A stretch of 47,503 bases of DNA, from assembly GCA_013297775.1 (NCBI GenBank), contig JAAFIL010000024.1, positions 5,175 through 52,677 on the forward strand, read 5' to 3'. Below are positions 8,954-17,868 of the stretch, in pieces (positions within the stretch are counted from its first letter, which is position 1; every line of letters begins with the position of its first letter). Made by a program: the position numbers and the translations under genes. A model generated the notes under the pieces. It saw only the letters and a list, made by a program, of their open reading frames with translations. It did not search any database and was not told where the DNA came from. The stretch comes from Bacteroidota bacterium. Lineage in GTDB: Bacteria > Bacteroidota > Bacteroidia > B-17B0 > Aurantibacillaceae.

Positions 8954-9607
8954 ATGATTATTGAAGGAAAAGCCATTACCAAGCATTATAATTCATTACA
9001 AATATTAAAAGGTGTCAACATTGCCATTGCCGAACAAGAGGTGGTGTCTATCGTGGGGTCGTCGGGTGCCGGAAAAACAACGCTGTTAACCATTTTGGGA
9101 ACTTTAGACAAACCCAGTTCGGGTCAAGTTACCATTAGAGGCGAAAACGTATCGGCACTTAACGATAAAAAACTAGCAGCTTTTCGTAATCAAAACATTG
9201 GGTTTGTATTTCAATTTCACCATTTATTACCCGAGTTTACAGCCCTCGAAAATGTGTGTATGCCAGCATTTATTGCTAAAACTAGTAAACGCGAAGCCGA
9301 ACTACGAGCCATGACCTTGTTAGAAACCTTAAATGTAAAAGAACGGGCTGGTCATAAACCGAGCGAGTTAAGTGGCGGCGAGCAGCAAAGAGTGGCAGTG
9401 GCTCGAGCACTAATTAATAACCCAGCTGTTGTATTTGCCGATGAACCTAGTGGTAATTTAGATACAAAAAATGCAAATGAATTACACCAACTGTTTTTTA
9501 CTTTGCGAGACGCTTTTAAGCAAACGTTTGTGATTGTAACCCATAACAATGAATTGGCTTTAATGGCCGACCGAACTATCGAAATGAAAGACGGATTGAT
9601 TAAATAA
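8954..9607 (+). CDS. lolD: ABC transporter ATP-binding protein, LolD/MacB type
   Basis: A 217-residue ATPase of the LolCDE/MacB subfamily. LolD powers lipoprotein extraction from the inner membrane. The Walker A is GSSGAGKTT, the Q-loop lies in [18 protein letters not shown], the signature is LSGGEQQR, the Walker B is [12 protein letters not shown] and the switch histidine lies in [16 protein letters not shown] is characteristic of LolD. No permease (LolC/E) gene is adjacent, so the partner must be encoded elsewhere, and MacB-, FtsE- or other export systems remain possible. ATG 8954 was chosen because the eight residues added by the upstream TTG overlap the promoter box. Confidence 0.85.
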   Translation: MIIEGKAITKHYNSLQILKGVNIAIAEQEVVSIVGSSGAGKTTLLTILGTLDKPSSGQVTIRGENVSALNDKKLAAFRNQNIGFVFQFHHLLPEFTALENVCMPAFIAKTSKREAELRAMTLLETLNVKERAGHKPSELSGGEQQRVAVARALINNPAVVFADEPSGNLDTKNANELHQLFFTLRDAFKQTFVIVTHNNELALMADRTIEMKDGLIK

Positions 9608-9707
9608 TCGGAAAAATACGTTATTCACTTACAAATCTGCGTCATTCTCCCCAAATATTTATTAAACACTTTTAAATTATTTATATTTACATCTTAATAT
9701 TCAAACT
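9608..9707 (+). promoter_or_regulatory. Putative promoter region of the LamG T9SS protein gene
   Basis: TATATTTA at 9682-9689, one mismatch from TAnnTTTG, lies 18 bases upstream of the ATG at 9708. No -33 element or terminator for the upstream gene is clear. A tentative call. Confidence 0.35.
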
Positions 9708-11699
9708 ATGAAAAAAATCTACTCCTTAATTCTATTAACCTTTTTACAATTGCTTCGGGCTCAAGTTCCTACTCCCGAATTGCTGCATTATAAGTTTAAT
9801 ACAACTAGCACCCTTGTAACAAACTTTGCGAGTTCGCCACCTCCAGGTACGGCTACAGGCACCATAGTAGGTACCGCCTTAACACAAACGGGTTCTATCA
9901 ATTGCTTAAATGCGTTAGTAGGTGCGGGTGTTTCGAGTACAAGCGACTTTTTAAACACAGGCTGGGTTACTAATTTAGTAGGCTCTTGGTCTGTTAGTTT
10001 TTGGACCTCGAACAACCCGCCTAGTGCTACTTTGTTTTATATTTTTGGAGACAACAATGCCGCTGCTTTTCGTTGTTTTACCAATGGAGTAGCCGGCACT
10101 AACAATTGGATTATTAGAGCCACGGGCTTAAACGATATTTTACTCACCGGCGCAGCTACCGCTTCGCCCAATTTGGTAACTGTTGTTTACGATGCCGTTG
10201 TGGGTTCTTCCACCTCTTACATTAATGGTGTACAAACAGCCACCTTATCTCAGCCTACCAATTTTTCCATAACAGGAGTGGGCCCATTTAAAGTAGGTGC
10301 TTACGGTGCTAATACTGGTTTAGGTGCTGGGCAGTTTCTGTCCGATTTTCGCTTATATAGCAGCACCTTAACCCCCACTCAAGTATCGGCTCTTTTCAAT
10401 ATCAATGTAACACCTACCATTTCGGTTGTTGGTAGCCCAAGTTTGGTTTGTAGTGGCAATTCTGCAACATTAACTGCAAATGGTGCTTCTACTTACAGTT
10501 GGGTTAATGGACCTAATACCGCAAGTAATGTGGTTACACCTTCGGTTAACACCGTTTACGCGGTACAAGGCTTTAACGGTACTTGTAGTGTAACTGCCAA
10601 TTATACCCTTCAAACCAATCCCAGTCCAGTTATTACAGTAAATAGTCCCTCTATTTGTGCAGGTGCTTCCACTACCCTCGTTCCATCGGGTGCATTAACT
10701 TATACCTTTAGTAATGGCAATGCCGTTGTTAGTCCATCTACCACCACTTCGTATTCGGTAACAGGCACCAGCTCTTTAGGTTGTTTAGGCAGCAACACAG
10801 CGGTGGCAACTGTAACGGTTAATCCATTACCAAACATTAGCGTAACAAGCGGTTCAATTTGTGCGGGGAACTCATTAACTTTAGTGCCGTCGGGTGCTTC
10901 TACTTATACCTTTAGTAATGGCAATGCTGTTGTTAGTCCATCTACCACCACTTCTTATTCGGTAACAGGCACTAGCTCTTTAGGTTGTTTAAGTAGCAAC
11001 ACAGCGGTGGCAACTGTAACGGTTAATCCACGTCCCAGCATTAGCGTAACAAGCGGTTCTATTTGTGCGGGTAACTCATTAACTTTAGTGCCGTCGGGTG
11101 CTTCTACTTATACCTTTAGTAATGGCAATGCTGTTGTTAGTCCATCTACCACCACTTCTTATTCGGTAACAGGCACTAGCTCTTTAGGTTGTTTAAGTAG
11201 CAACACAGCGGTGGCAACTGTAACAGTTAGTCCTTTGCCAACGGTAACGGCCAGTTCTTCGGCTAGTTTAATTTGTGTTGGTCAAAGTGCCGTTATTACT
11301 CCAAGTGGCGCAGCTACCTACTCTATTAATGGCGGGGCATTTACCATTTCTCCTACTGTTACCACCACTTATAGCATCACGGGCACAAGTGCCGCAGGGT
11401 GTTCAAACACCATTACCTTTACACAAAATGTGAGTGGCTGTGTTGGGTTAACAGCATTAAGCGGTAGCAATATTCAGCTTTCCGTTTATCCCAATCCGTC
11501 TAATGGTCTGTTTTACGTTTCGGCTACACAGCAGGTTAATATTAGCATTAGCGATATTTCGGGCAAAATTATTTTTAATGAATCTGTTCAAGAAGGAACG
11601 CATACTTTAGATTTAACAAATCTATCCAATGGCTTATACATTTTAAAATCACAAAGTAATACGGGTGCTGCTCAAGTTATTCGTTTAATTAAAGAATAA
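9708..11699 (+). CDS. Secreted T9SS cargo: LamG-like domain, tandem repeats, type A sorting domain
   Basis: A 663-residue predicted surface or secreted protein. It has a signal peptide (about 1-19, MKKIYSLILLTFLQLLRAQ) and a LamG/concanavalin-like domain (about 25-232) with a GSWSVSFWTSN strand and FKVGAYGANTGLGAGQFLSD. One diverged repeat (about 235-303) follows, then three nearly identical 68-residue Ig-like/PKD-like repeats (304-371, 372-439, 440-507) and a diverged fourth (508-578). Each repeat has two cysteines. The end is a T9SS type A sorting domain with LSVYPNPSNGLFYVS and the closing ISDISGKIIF, NGLYILK and VIRLIKE strands. Probably an adhesin or carbohydrate-binding surface protein. 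Domain limits are estimated by eye. Confidence 0.83.
   Translation: MKKIYSLILLTFLQLLRAQVPTPELLHYKFNTTSTLVTNFASSPPPGTATGTIVGTALTQTGSINCLNALVGAGVSSTSDFLNTGWVTNLVGSWSVSFWTSNNPPSATLFYIFGDNNAAAFRCFTNGVAGTNNWIIRATGLNDILLTGAATASPNLVTVVYDAVVGSSTSYINGVQTATLSQPTNFSITGVGPFKVGAYGANTGLGAGQFLSDFRLYSSTLTPTQVSALFNINVTPTISVVGSPSLVCSGNSATLTANGASTYSWVNGPNTASNVVTPSVNTVYAVQGFNGTCSVTANYTLQTNPSPVITVNSPSICAGASTTLVPSGALTYTFSNGNAVVSPSTTTSYSVTGTSSLGCLGSNTAVATVTVNPLPNISVTSGSICAGNSLTLVPSGASTYTFSNGNAVVSPSTTTSYSVTGTSSLGCLSSNTAVATVTVNPRPSISVTSGSICAGNSLTLVPSGASTYTFSNGNAVVSPSTTTSYSVTGTSSLGCLSSNTAVATVTVSPLPTVTASSSASLICVGQSAVITPSGAATYSINGGAFTISPTVTTTYSITGTSAAGCSNTITFTQNVSGCVGLTALSGSNIQLSVYPNPSNGLFYVSATQQVNISISDISGKIIFNESVQEGTHTLDLTNLSNGLYILKSQSNTGAAQVIRLIKE
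10617..11228 (+). repeat. Three tandem 204-bp in-frame repeats
   Basis: Units start at 10617, 10821 and 11025, exactly 204 bp apart, each encoding 68 residues of the LamG protein. Units two and three differ at only a few positions by eye, clustered near their starts. The first is slightly more diverged. Such DNA-level identity suggests recent duplication or conversion, and copy number may vary between strains or be collapsed in assemblies. Confidence 0.9.
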
Positions 11700-11723
11700 A
11701 CGAGTTTAAAGCCATCACTTCTT

Positions 11724-11760
11724 AAAAATCCTGTCGGTTAAAACTGGCAGGATTTTTTTT
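11724..11760 (+). terminator. Rho-independent terminator of the LamG protein gene
   Basis: A perfect 10-bp stem, AAAAATCCTG (11724-11733) with CAGGATTTTT (11748-11757), is followed by more T residues. It lies 24 bases behind the stop. The T-run merges into the promoter box of the next gene. Confidence 0.85.
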
Positions 11761-11767
11761 ATATTTG
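11760..11767 (+). promoter_or_regulatory. TATATTTG -7 box of the beta-helix gene
   Basis: TATATTTG matches TAnnTTTG and is followed by ATAG and the ATG at 11772. A TTA at 11738-11740, 19 bases upstream, could be a weak -33 element. It shares its first base with the end of the terminator T-run, so termination and initiation are packed together. Confidence 0.6.
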
Positions 11768-11771
11768 ATAG

Positions 11772-13550
11772 ATGCGATTCATTTTAGTTTTTATTTTACT
11801 CTTCACCTTTCAAACCAATGCACAACCCTATTCGGTGTATAAAACCAATTGGAAAGATGCTGGGTACAAAGGTATTAAACCGAGCTTTACGTTAATAGCT
11901 AACATTTTAAATTTTGGCGGGAATAATACAGGAACTGCCTCTAACAACACCGCTTTACAGAGTGCTATTGCTTTTTTAAATGGTAAACCAGGCGTTATTT
12001 ATTTTCCGCCTGGGGTTTATAGTTTTACCAATCAAGTAAGCATAAGCCGCGATAGCTTAGTACTAAAAGGAGCGGGCTTCGATAGCACGTTTATCAAAAT
12101 AAATTTAAGTGGGGTTTTAAATAATGGATTTAATATCATTGGCAGTCAAGTAAATACCGATACCACCTCGTTTACGCAGGCAGGCTTGCGCGATAGCAAT
12201 TCGGTTTCGGTGCTTAATGCGGGCTTGTATCAACCGGGGCAATGGGTGTATTTGCAATGTACCGACAATAGTTTTATGGCCAGCACTTGGGCTTATGGTT
12301 CGCTTGGGCAAATCCTACAAATTAAATCAAAAGCTGGAAACAAACTCACGTTCAATAGTCCTTTTCGATTCGATTACCGCTTAAACCTCACACCAAAGTT
12401 AAAGCGCATCATTCCTCGTAACAACATTGGTTTCGAGTGTTTGCGCCTTGAGCGGGTAGATGTTACAACAAATCAAACTTCGCTCATTAGTTTCGATAGG
12501 GCTGTTAATTGTTGGATAAATGGAATTGAAGGCGACACCACTAATTATGCCCACGTAGAGTTTAATCGTTCATCCAATTGCGAAGTAACTAATTCATACT
12601 TTCATCATGCCTTTGCTTATGGCGGTAGTGGTCAAGGCTATGGCATTGCGCTTCAATACAGCAGCAACGAAATAAAAATAGAGAATAATATTTTTAGAAA
12701 TTTACGGCACAGTATGCTCTTGCAAGCGGGTGCTAATGGCAATGTATTAGCGTATAATTATTCGTATGATCCGTTTTGGGTGCAAAGTTTTTTTCCGAGC
12801 AATAGCGCGGGCGATATGGTGTTGCATGGCAATTATCCGTTCTCAAATTTATTGGAAGGCAATATTTGTCAAAATATAGTGATAGATAATTCGCACGCTA
12901 AAAACGGACCTTACAATACTTTTTTCAGAAACCGAGCCGAATTATATGGTATTGTGATGAGCAACAGCCCCGCAACCGATACCGTTCAATTTATTGGAAA
13001 TGAATGTACCAACACAGGTGCCTTTTTTGGGAATTATACGTTATACGGCAACGGGCACAATCAATATGGTAATAAAATAAAAAATGTTTTAACCCCCGCT
13101 AACACCACTAATTTAAGTGATAATAGTTTGTATTTATTACCAGGGCAATCGCCTTTGTGTTATGTTAACGGCTTATACAATTGGCCAGTTATTGGTATTC
13201 CTAACTTGTATAACACAGGTATCAATGCCGCTAAAAGCCGCGCTTTACAAAGTAAATGGGCTTTGTGTGCAGCTTGCCCAGTGGCCACCATCACTACCCA
13301 TTTAAAAACGCCCTTACAAGAAGTGAATGATGTATTGATATATCCTAATCCTTTAAGTGGCAACGTTTTAAATATAAAAAGTAATCAAACGTTTGATACC
13401 GTTTCTATTTATGATGAAAATGGACGCGTTTGTTTAACCGAAATTTTAAAAACTAAAAGTGTGAATGTAGAAAAACTTAATTCAGGTTGGTATGTATTAG
13501 AACTTCAGAACAATAAAGTAGTTTATCGAACTAAGTTTTTCAAGCCATAA
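11772..13550 (+). CDS. Secreted T9SS cargo with right-handed beta-helix (pectate lyase-like)
   Basis: A 592-residue predicted secreted protein. It has a signal peptide (about 1-17, ending TNAQ). An N-terminal segment like the Pectate_lyase_3 family follows (about 45-110: NNTALQSAIAFL, GVIYFPPGVYSF, LVLKGAGFDST). Next come parallel beta-helix rungs (about 200-430) with repeated short strands such as NSYFHHAFAYGGSG and EIKIENNIFRNLRHSML. The T9SS sorting domain begins near residue 515 with VLIYPNPLSGNVLNI and ends VVYRTKFFKP. Such proteins often cut or bind acidic polysaccharides, but no catalytic triad is assigned here and the substrate is unknown. The gene follows a tight terminator-promoter junction, so it is probably expressed independently of the LamG gene. 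Confidence 0.8.
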   Translation: MRFILVFILLFTFQTNAQPYSVYKTNWKDAGYKGIKPSFTLIANILNFGGNNTGTASNNTALQSAIAFLNGKPGVIYFPPGVYSFTNQVSISRDSLVLKGAGFDSTFIKINLSGVLNNGFNIIGSQVNTDTTSFTQAGLRDSNSVSVLNAGLYQPGQWVYLQCTDNSFMASTWAYGSLGQILQIKSKAGNKLTFNSPFRFDYRLNLTPKLKRIIPRNNIGFECLRLERVDVTTNQTSLISFDRAVNCWINGIEGDTTNYAHVEFNRSSNCEVTNSYFHHAFAYGGSGQGYGIALQYSSNEIKIENNIFRNLRHSMLLQAGANGNVLAYNYSYDPFWVQSFFPSNSAGDMVLHGNYPFSNLLEGNICQNIVIDNSHAKNGPYNTFFRNRAELYGIVMSNSPATDTVQFIGNECTNTGAFFGNYTLYGNGHNQYGNKIKNVLTPANTTNLSDNSLYLLPGQSPLCYVNGLYNWPVIGIPNLYNTGINAAKSRALQSKWALCAACPVATITTHLKTPLQEVNDVLIYPNPLSGNVLNIKSNQTFDTVSIYDENGRVCLTEILKTKSVNVEKLNSGWYVLELQNNKVVYRTKFFKP

Positions 13551-13625
13551 TAAATAACCAAGATTAAAGCGTAATAAAAGGCATTCTGTTTGTTACAACT
13601 CGTTTTTAAAGTGTGGATAGTGTTT

Positions 13626-15434
13626 TTATTTAACTATAATTTTTTTGGTAAACACAGCTTTTGAATTACGAATTTTAATAACATAAACTCCTTTTGCATA
13701 GTTAGATAAATTTATTTCTTCGTTACTTAATTTACCAGTTACTGTTTTTGAATATACTTTTTCACTTCGTGTATTATATAATTCTACAACATCTATATCT
13801 TCCAAACTGTTAATGGCGATGTGGTCTGATGTCGGGTTTGGATAGATGACAATACCCATTGTGTTAGCCTTGTTAACTTTAACACCTATGGCGCAATCAA
13901 TAAAACTAAAAGTTAAAGTTTTTGAATAAAATATATAATTGGGACAATTGGTATGAAATAAATTAACACTGTAAGTACCCGAAGCGTTAAAAGAGAGTGT
14001 GGGTGTGTTGGCTGATGAAACGAGCAATCCGTTTTTAAACCACTGAATGCTTTCGCTACCCGCCAATTCTGTTACAATCAAACTTAAATTACTGCCATCA
14101 CAAGCGGTATTGCTACCAGTTAATGGCCCCACAACATCAACATCGTGCGGAATGACGCCTGGTCCTGAATTATTATAATAAGGCTGTGACATTTCTGAGC
14201 AGCCATTTTGAGTGGTTAAAACACTGTAAAAACTGTTACTGTTCAGTAAAGGTAATTTCTTATTTACTTGGCCAAGTATTGGGTTTCCAAAATTATCGTA
14301 CCACTGATAGGCAGTATATACTTGAGTAGAAATGGTATCTACGGGCGCGCAATACCAAGGATAGGTTTTAAATATGGTAGGGGTGTGATTACAAAAACTA
14401 ATTGTTGTTTGGTAAACGGCTTGTTGAGTTCCAGATACATCACAATTTGATACAGTTAGTTTAACGGTGTAAGTACCATTCGATAGATAGGAATGATTAA
14501 CCGCAGAATTCACAGGATTAACAAGGGTTGTGGTAAAGCCATCGCCAAAATCCCAAGTAAAGGTATTGGCAAGGGGGTTAAGACCAGGTAGAAGCGTTTG
14601 ATAATTGAAAATGGCCTCATTAACACCTCCTCCAACGGTGTAATTAAAAAAGGCTGTAGGATTTACTTTAAAGCTCCAATACGTTAAACTATCAAATGCA
14701 ACGGCTTTTGCGGCAGTTCTAATAAAAGCGGCATCGGCAGCATTAAGCGAGGCGTTGTAAGTTATAAGCAAGGGATTTTTCTTAAAAATAACGCTGTAAA
14801 AACAACAAGCAGCGGCATAAGAACCAGCTACACTCGGATGACTTTCGTCGGGTTGATAAAGACCAATGGATGGATAGTTTTGTCGGATATACCTCCAAAC
14901 CGCACTAACAGGAGAAATTTCGGCGTTGTTGTTAATGGCCTGTTGCTTATAACTTTTACGAATTAAACTATCCATTCCCAAGTAAGTACACATTTCAGGA
15001 TAAAGTGGACAGTTTAAAGCATCGCCATTTTGCCTCCCCCATGTCATATAAAACAGAGGTTGAGCACATGGGTTATATTCTTTAATTAATTTAGAAAGTT
15101 GATGAGCACCTAGATTAAAATTACCGTTGGGCAAAGCGGGGGTCTGGCTTTGCTCTTGCAGCACAACATAATCCCAGCCACCTGCCATAACTTTAGAGGT
15201 TGATAAGGTATTGGTGTAATGTTGGGTTAACAGATAGCCTCCGGGAAGATGGCTATCAAAAATAAGATTATCGCCCACCGAAGCAGCCATATCCGAAACC
15301 AGTTGTGGCAAATTATTTGTTGAGGTGTAACTATTGCCTAGAAATAAAACCTTTCGAGTTATAGATTGTGCTTGGACATCAAAGCTGCCTAAAAAGGTAA
15401 TAGTACTCAAGATAAAAAAAGATAGTTTATTCAT
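13626..15434 (-). CDS. Secreted T9SS cargo: SGNH-hydrolase-like domain plus PKD domain
   Basis: A 602-residue predicted secreted protein. After the signal peptide (about 1-22) comes an SGNH/GDSL-like esterase domain (about 25-225). It has VLFLGNSYTSTNN with nucleophile Ser35, WDYVVLQEQSQTPA (about 87-100, as in DUF4886-type SGNH proteins) and the terminal Asp/His pair in PDESHPSVAGSY (Asp196, His199). A PKD domain follows with FTWDFGDGF and SYLSNGTYTVKLTVSN. Further Ig-like regions lead to the T9SS sorting domain with IVIYPNPTSDHIAI. It could deacetylate or de-esterify polysaccharide. It converges on the beta-helix gene, giving three T9SS cargo genes side by side. No promoter box was found close to the start. 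Confidence 0.82.
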   Translation of the reverse strand: MNKLSFFILSTITFLGSFDVQAQSITRKVLFLGNSYTSTNNLPQLVSDMAASVGDNLIFDSHLPGGYLLTQHYTNTLSTSKVMAGGWDYVVLQEQSQTPALPNGNFNLGAHQLSKLIKEYNPCAQPLFYMTWGRQNGDALNCPLYPEMCTYLGMDSLIRKSYKQQAINNNAEISPVSAVWRYIRQNYPSIGLYQPDESHPSVAGSYAAACCFYSVIFKKNPLLITYNASLNAADAAFIRTAAKAVAFDSLTYWSFKVNPTAFFNYTVGGGVNEAIFNYQTLLPGLNPLANTFTWDFGDGFTTTLVNPVNSAVNHSYLSNGTYTVKLTVSNCDVSGTQQAVYQTTISFCNHTPTIFKTYPWYCAPVDTISTQVYTAYQWYDNFGNPILGQVNKKLPLLNSNSFYSVLTTQNGCSEMSQPYYNNSGPGVIPHDVDVVGPLTGSNTACDGSNLSLIVTELAGSESIQWFKNGLLVSSANTPTLSFNASGTYSVNLFHTNCPNYIFYSKTLTFSFIDCAIGVKVNKANTMGIVIYPNPTSDHIAINSLEDIDVVELYNTRSEKVYSKTVTGKLSNEEINLSNYAKGVYVIKIRNSKAVFTKKIIVK

Positions 15435-15718
15435 AAGTATTTTATTTATTAGTTTCTGTTTGAAAGAGAAGTATAGCCATTCGCTTCAGTATTGCAAATT
15501 TCAATATTTTAGATTTAAAAAGACATCCTTATAAGTTGGTATATTTCTCTCAACTTATTAATTTAACACATCTGTAACCTCTCTATTAGTTGCTCAATAG
15601 CCAACTGGTTTAATAATTCATAAACAACATGCCTCATAGAGGTCGAATACACATAACCCATTTACAATTTCAGTAAAATGGTTTTAAAAAGTACCATTCC
15701 ATATTAGCAACTTTGTAG
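15435..15718. other. Divergent intergenic region with a small hairpin
   Basis: About 300 bp between the divergently transcribed SGNH gene and dapB. The only structure seen is a perfect 8-bp stem, ATAAGTTG (15531-15538) and CAACTTAT (15551-15558), with a 12-base loop. It could be an operator or mRNA structure but nothing decides this. The rest is AT-rich with no gene. Confidence 0.4.
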
Positions 15719-15726
15719 TAAGTTTG
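15719..15726 (+). promoter_or_regulatory. TAAGTTTG -7 box of dapB
   Basis: TAAGTTTG is a perfect TAnnTTTG match, followed by CACC and the dapB ATG. The arrangement is the same as at fmt (box, CACC, ATG). A TTC at 15697-15699, 19 bases upstream, is a one-mismatch -33 candidate. Confidence 0.65.
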
Positions 15727-15730
15727 CACC

Positions 15731-16441
15731 ATGAAAATTGCATTACTAGGCTACGGAAAAATGGGAAAAGAAATTGAAACAATAGCTGTTTCTCGTGGAC
15801 ATCAAATTATTTTAAAAGTAGATGCGTTAAACGCCACCACTGTTTCGGATGCTGAGTTACAAGCGGCCGATGTGGCCATTGAGTTTAGCACGCCACACAC
15901 CGTTATACCTAATATGAAACGTTGCTTAGAGTTGCAATTACCCATTGTAGTTGGCACTACAGGTTGGTACGAGTCTTTAGAAGAACTGAAAAACTATTGC
16001 CATAAACAGCAAGGCACCTTGTTTTATGCAAGTAATTTTAGCTTAGGCGTTAATTTATTTTTTAAGCTGAACACCTATTTAGCACAACTTATGAATGCCC
16101 ATACTAATTACGAAGTAAGCATGGAAGAAATTCATCACATTCATAAACTCGATAAACCAAGTGGCACCGCTATTTCGTTGGCTAACCAAATTATTGATAC
16201 CCTAAATCGTAAACAGCAATGGAGTCTTAGCGAAAAAAATGAAGAAACTGTTTTTATAAAAGACGTGCGCGAAGGCGAAGTGCCAGGTACGCATATTATT
16301 AAATACACATCGGCTATAGATGATATAGAAATTATGCACAAGGCACACAACCGCCGTGGATTTGCATTAGGTGCAGTTATAGCGGCCGAGTTTGTAAATT
16401 CTAAAAAAGGAATATTTACAATGGATGATTTAATGGCTTGA
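15731..16441 (+). CDS. dapB: 4-hydroxy-tetrahydrodipicolinate reductase
   Basis: Reduces 4-hydroxy-tetrahydrodipicolinate with NAD(P)H in lysine and meso-diaminopimelate synthesis, in the cytoplasm. At 236 residues it is shorter than the E. coli enzyme, as is usual in Bacteroidota. It has the nucleotide-binding GYGKMG (7-12), VVGTTGW (73-79), the catalytic block EIHHIHKLDKPSGTA (133-147) with His135/His136 and Lys139, and the late motif HKAHNRRGFALGA. All key residues are present. It has its own promoter box and no other dap gene nearby. Confidence 0.95.
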   Translation: MKIALLGYGKMGKEIETIAVSRGHQIILKVDALNATTVSDAELQAADVAIEFSTPHTVIPNMKRCLELQLPIVVGTTGWYESLEELKNYCHKQQGTLFYASNFSLGVNLFFKLNTYLAQLMNAHTNYEVSMEEIHHIHKLDKPSGTAISLANQIIDTLNRKQQWSLSEKNEETVFIKDVREGEVPGTHIIKYTSAIDDIEIMHKAHNRRGFALGAVIAAEFVNSKKGIFTMDDLMA

Positions 16442-16452
16442 GTTATGTTTTA

Positions 16453-16460
16453 TAAATTTG
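16453..16460 (+). promoter_or_regulatory. TAAATTTG -7 box upstream of the thiolase gene
   Basis: TAAATTTG matches TAnnTTTG and would give an untranslated leader of roughly 85 bases before the ATG at 16548. No -33 TTG at the right spacing was found, so this is less certain than the start-proximal boxes. Confidence 0.4.
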
Positions 16461-16547
16461 TGTGGAGTAACAACCAACTTGTTAACAACATTTACCTTTA
16501 TTATCGTTATATAATCAGTAAATTAGGCACGATTTTTTAATAAGACT

Positions 16548-17723
16548 ATGAGAGAAGTGTATATTGTGTCTGCCGTTAGAACGCCAATAGGTGCATTCGG
16601 TGGAATTTTAGCTGGCGTTTCGGCCACAAAACTAGGTGCCACCGCTATTAAAGGGGCTTTAGACCGCATCCAGTTAGATGGAAACTTAGTAAACGAAGTA
16701 TTTATGGGTTCTGTATTTCAAGCTAACTTAGGACAAGCTCCGGCTCGTCAAGCAGCTAAATTTGCAGGCTTACCCGATAGTGTTAACTGCACCACAGTTA
16801 ATAAAGTTTGTGCAAGCGGCATGAAAGCAATTGCCCTAGCAGCGCAAAGTATTTTGTTAGGCGATAACGATATTGTTGTGGCAGGTGGCATGGAAAACAT
16901 GAGCAGCGTGCCTTTTTACCTTGATAATAACCGTTGGGGTGCTAAGTACGGACACGGACAAGTGATTGATGGGTTGGCAAAAGATGGATTAACCGATGTA
17001 TATAGCAATATGATTATGGGCAATTGCGCCGAGTTATGCGCTAAAGAATATCAGTTTACACGCGAACAACAAGATGCCTTTGCTATCGAATCGTATAAAC
17101 GCTCAGCAGCCGCTTGGGCAGCAGGTAAGTATAAAGATGAAATTGTACCTGTTATAGTGAAAACTAAAAAAGGAGAGGTGTTAATTACCGAAGATGAAGA
17201 GTATAAAAATGTAAATTTCGATAAAATTCCAACTTTAAAACCTGTATTTGTAAAAGATGGAACCGTTACTGCTGCCAATGCCAGCACCATGAACGACGGA
17301 GCGGCCGCTTTGGTTTTAATGAGCAAAGAAAAAGCCGATAGCTTAGGTATTAAACCCATTGCCAAAATTAAAAGCTATGCCGATGCCGAGCAAGCCCCCG
17401 AATGGTTTACAACGAGCCCGAGTTTGGTAGTGCCTAAAGCGGTTGAAAAGGCGGGATTAAAAATGAGCGACATCCACTATTTTGAATTGAACGAAGCATT
17501 CAGCGTAGTTGGATTAGTGAATATCAAATTAATGAATTTAGATGCCACCAAAGTAAACGTTAATGGAGGTGCCGTTTCTTTAGGGCATCCTTTAGGAGCC
17601 AGCGGAGCGCGTATTATTGTAACCTTACTAAATGTATTGAAACAAAATAACGCCACATTTGGCGCAGCAGGTATTTGCAATGGCGGCGGCGGCTCTAGCG
17701 CATTAGTGATCGAAAACTGTTAA
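16548..17723 (+). CDS. Acetyl-CoA C-acetyltransferase (thiolase)
   Basis: Condenses two acetyl-CoA to acetoacetyl-CoA or runs the reverse thiolysis. The 391-residue length is standard. The nucleophile is Cys88 in NKVCASGMKA, the histidine lies in GHPLGASGAR (about 346-355), and the proton-transfer cysteine in CNGGGGSSALV (about 377-387). N-terminal VSAVRTPIGAFGG and ANASTMNDGAAAL are typical of biosynthetic AtoB/PhaA-like enzymes. No neighbouring hydroxyacyl-CoA dehydrogenase or crotonase suggests a pathway, so a role in fatty acid breakdown, branched-chain catabolism or acetoacetyl-CoA supply cannot be separated. It ends at a strong terminator. Confidence 0.92.
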   Translation: MREVYIVSAVRTPIGAFGGILAGVSATKLGATAIKGALDRIQLDGNLVNEVFMGSVFQANLGQAPARQAAKFAGLPDSVNCTTVNKVCASGMKAIALAAQSILLGDNDIVVAGGMENMSSVPFYLDNNRWGAKYGHGQVIDGLAKDGLTDVYSNMIMGNCAELCAKEYQFTREQQDAFAIESYKRSAAAWAAGKYKDEIVPVIVKTKKGEVLITEDEEYKNVNFDKIPTLKPVFVKDGTVTAANASTMNDGAAALVLMSKEKADSLGIKPIAKIKSYADAEQAPEWFTTSPSLVVPKAVEKAGLKMSDIHYFELNEAFSVVGLVNIKLMNLDATKVNVNGGAVSLGHPLGASGARIIVTLLNVLKQNNATFGAAGICNGGGGSSALVIENC

Positions 17724-17747
17724 ACTTTTTTATATCCAATTCGCATC

Positions 17748-17778
17748 AAAAAGCTCGGTTTTATACCGAGCTTTTTTT
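17748..17778 (+). terminator. Rho-independent terminator after the thiolase gene
   Basis: A perfect 12-bp stem, AAAAAGCTCGGT (17748-17759) with ACCGAGCTTTTT, a five-base loop and a run of seven T residues. It lies 25 bases behind the stop. Confidence 0.92.
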
Positions 17779-17868
17779 ATTTACAAACTCGTGTGCATTA
17801 CCCGTTATTTTAAATGCAATATATTAAACAGGATTACTTAGCTTTACTCTTATTTTTATTGATTTGAA

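Noticed and set aside
15531-15558. Terminator or TACCAA element near a TTGGTAT motif
   Set aside because: The 8-bp stem has no T-run and TTGGTAT has no inverted partner, so it is only recorded as a hairpin.
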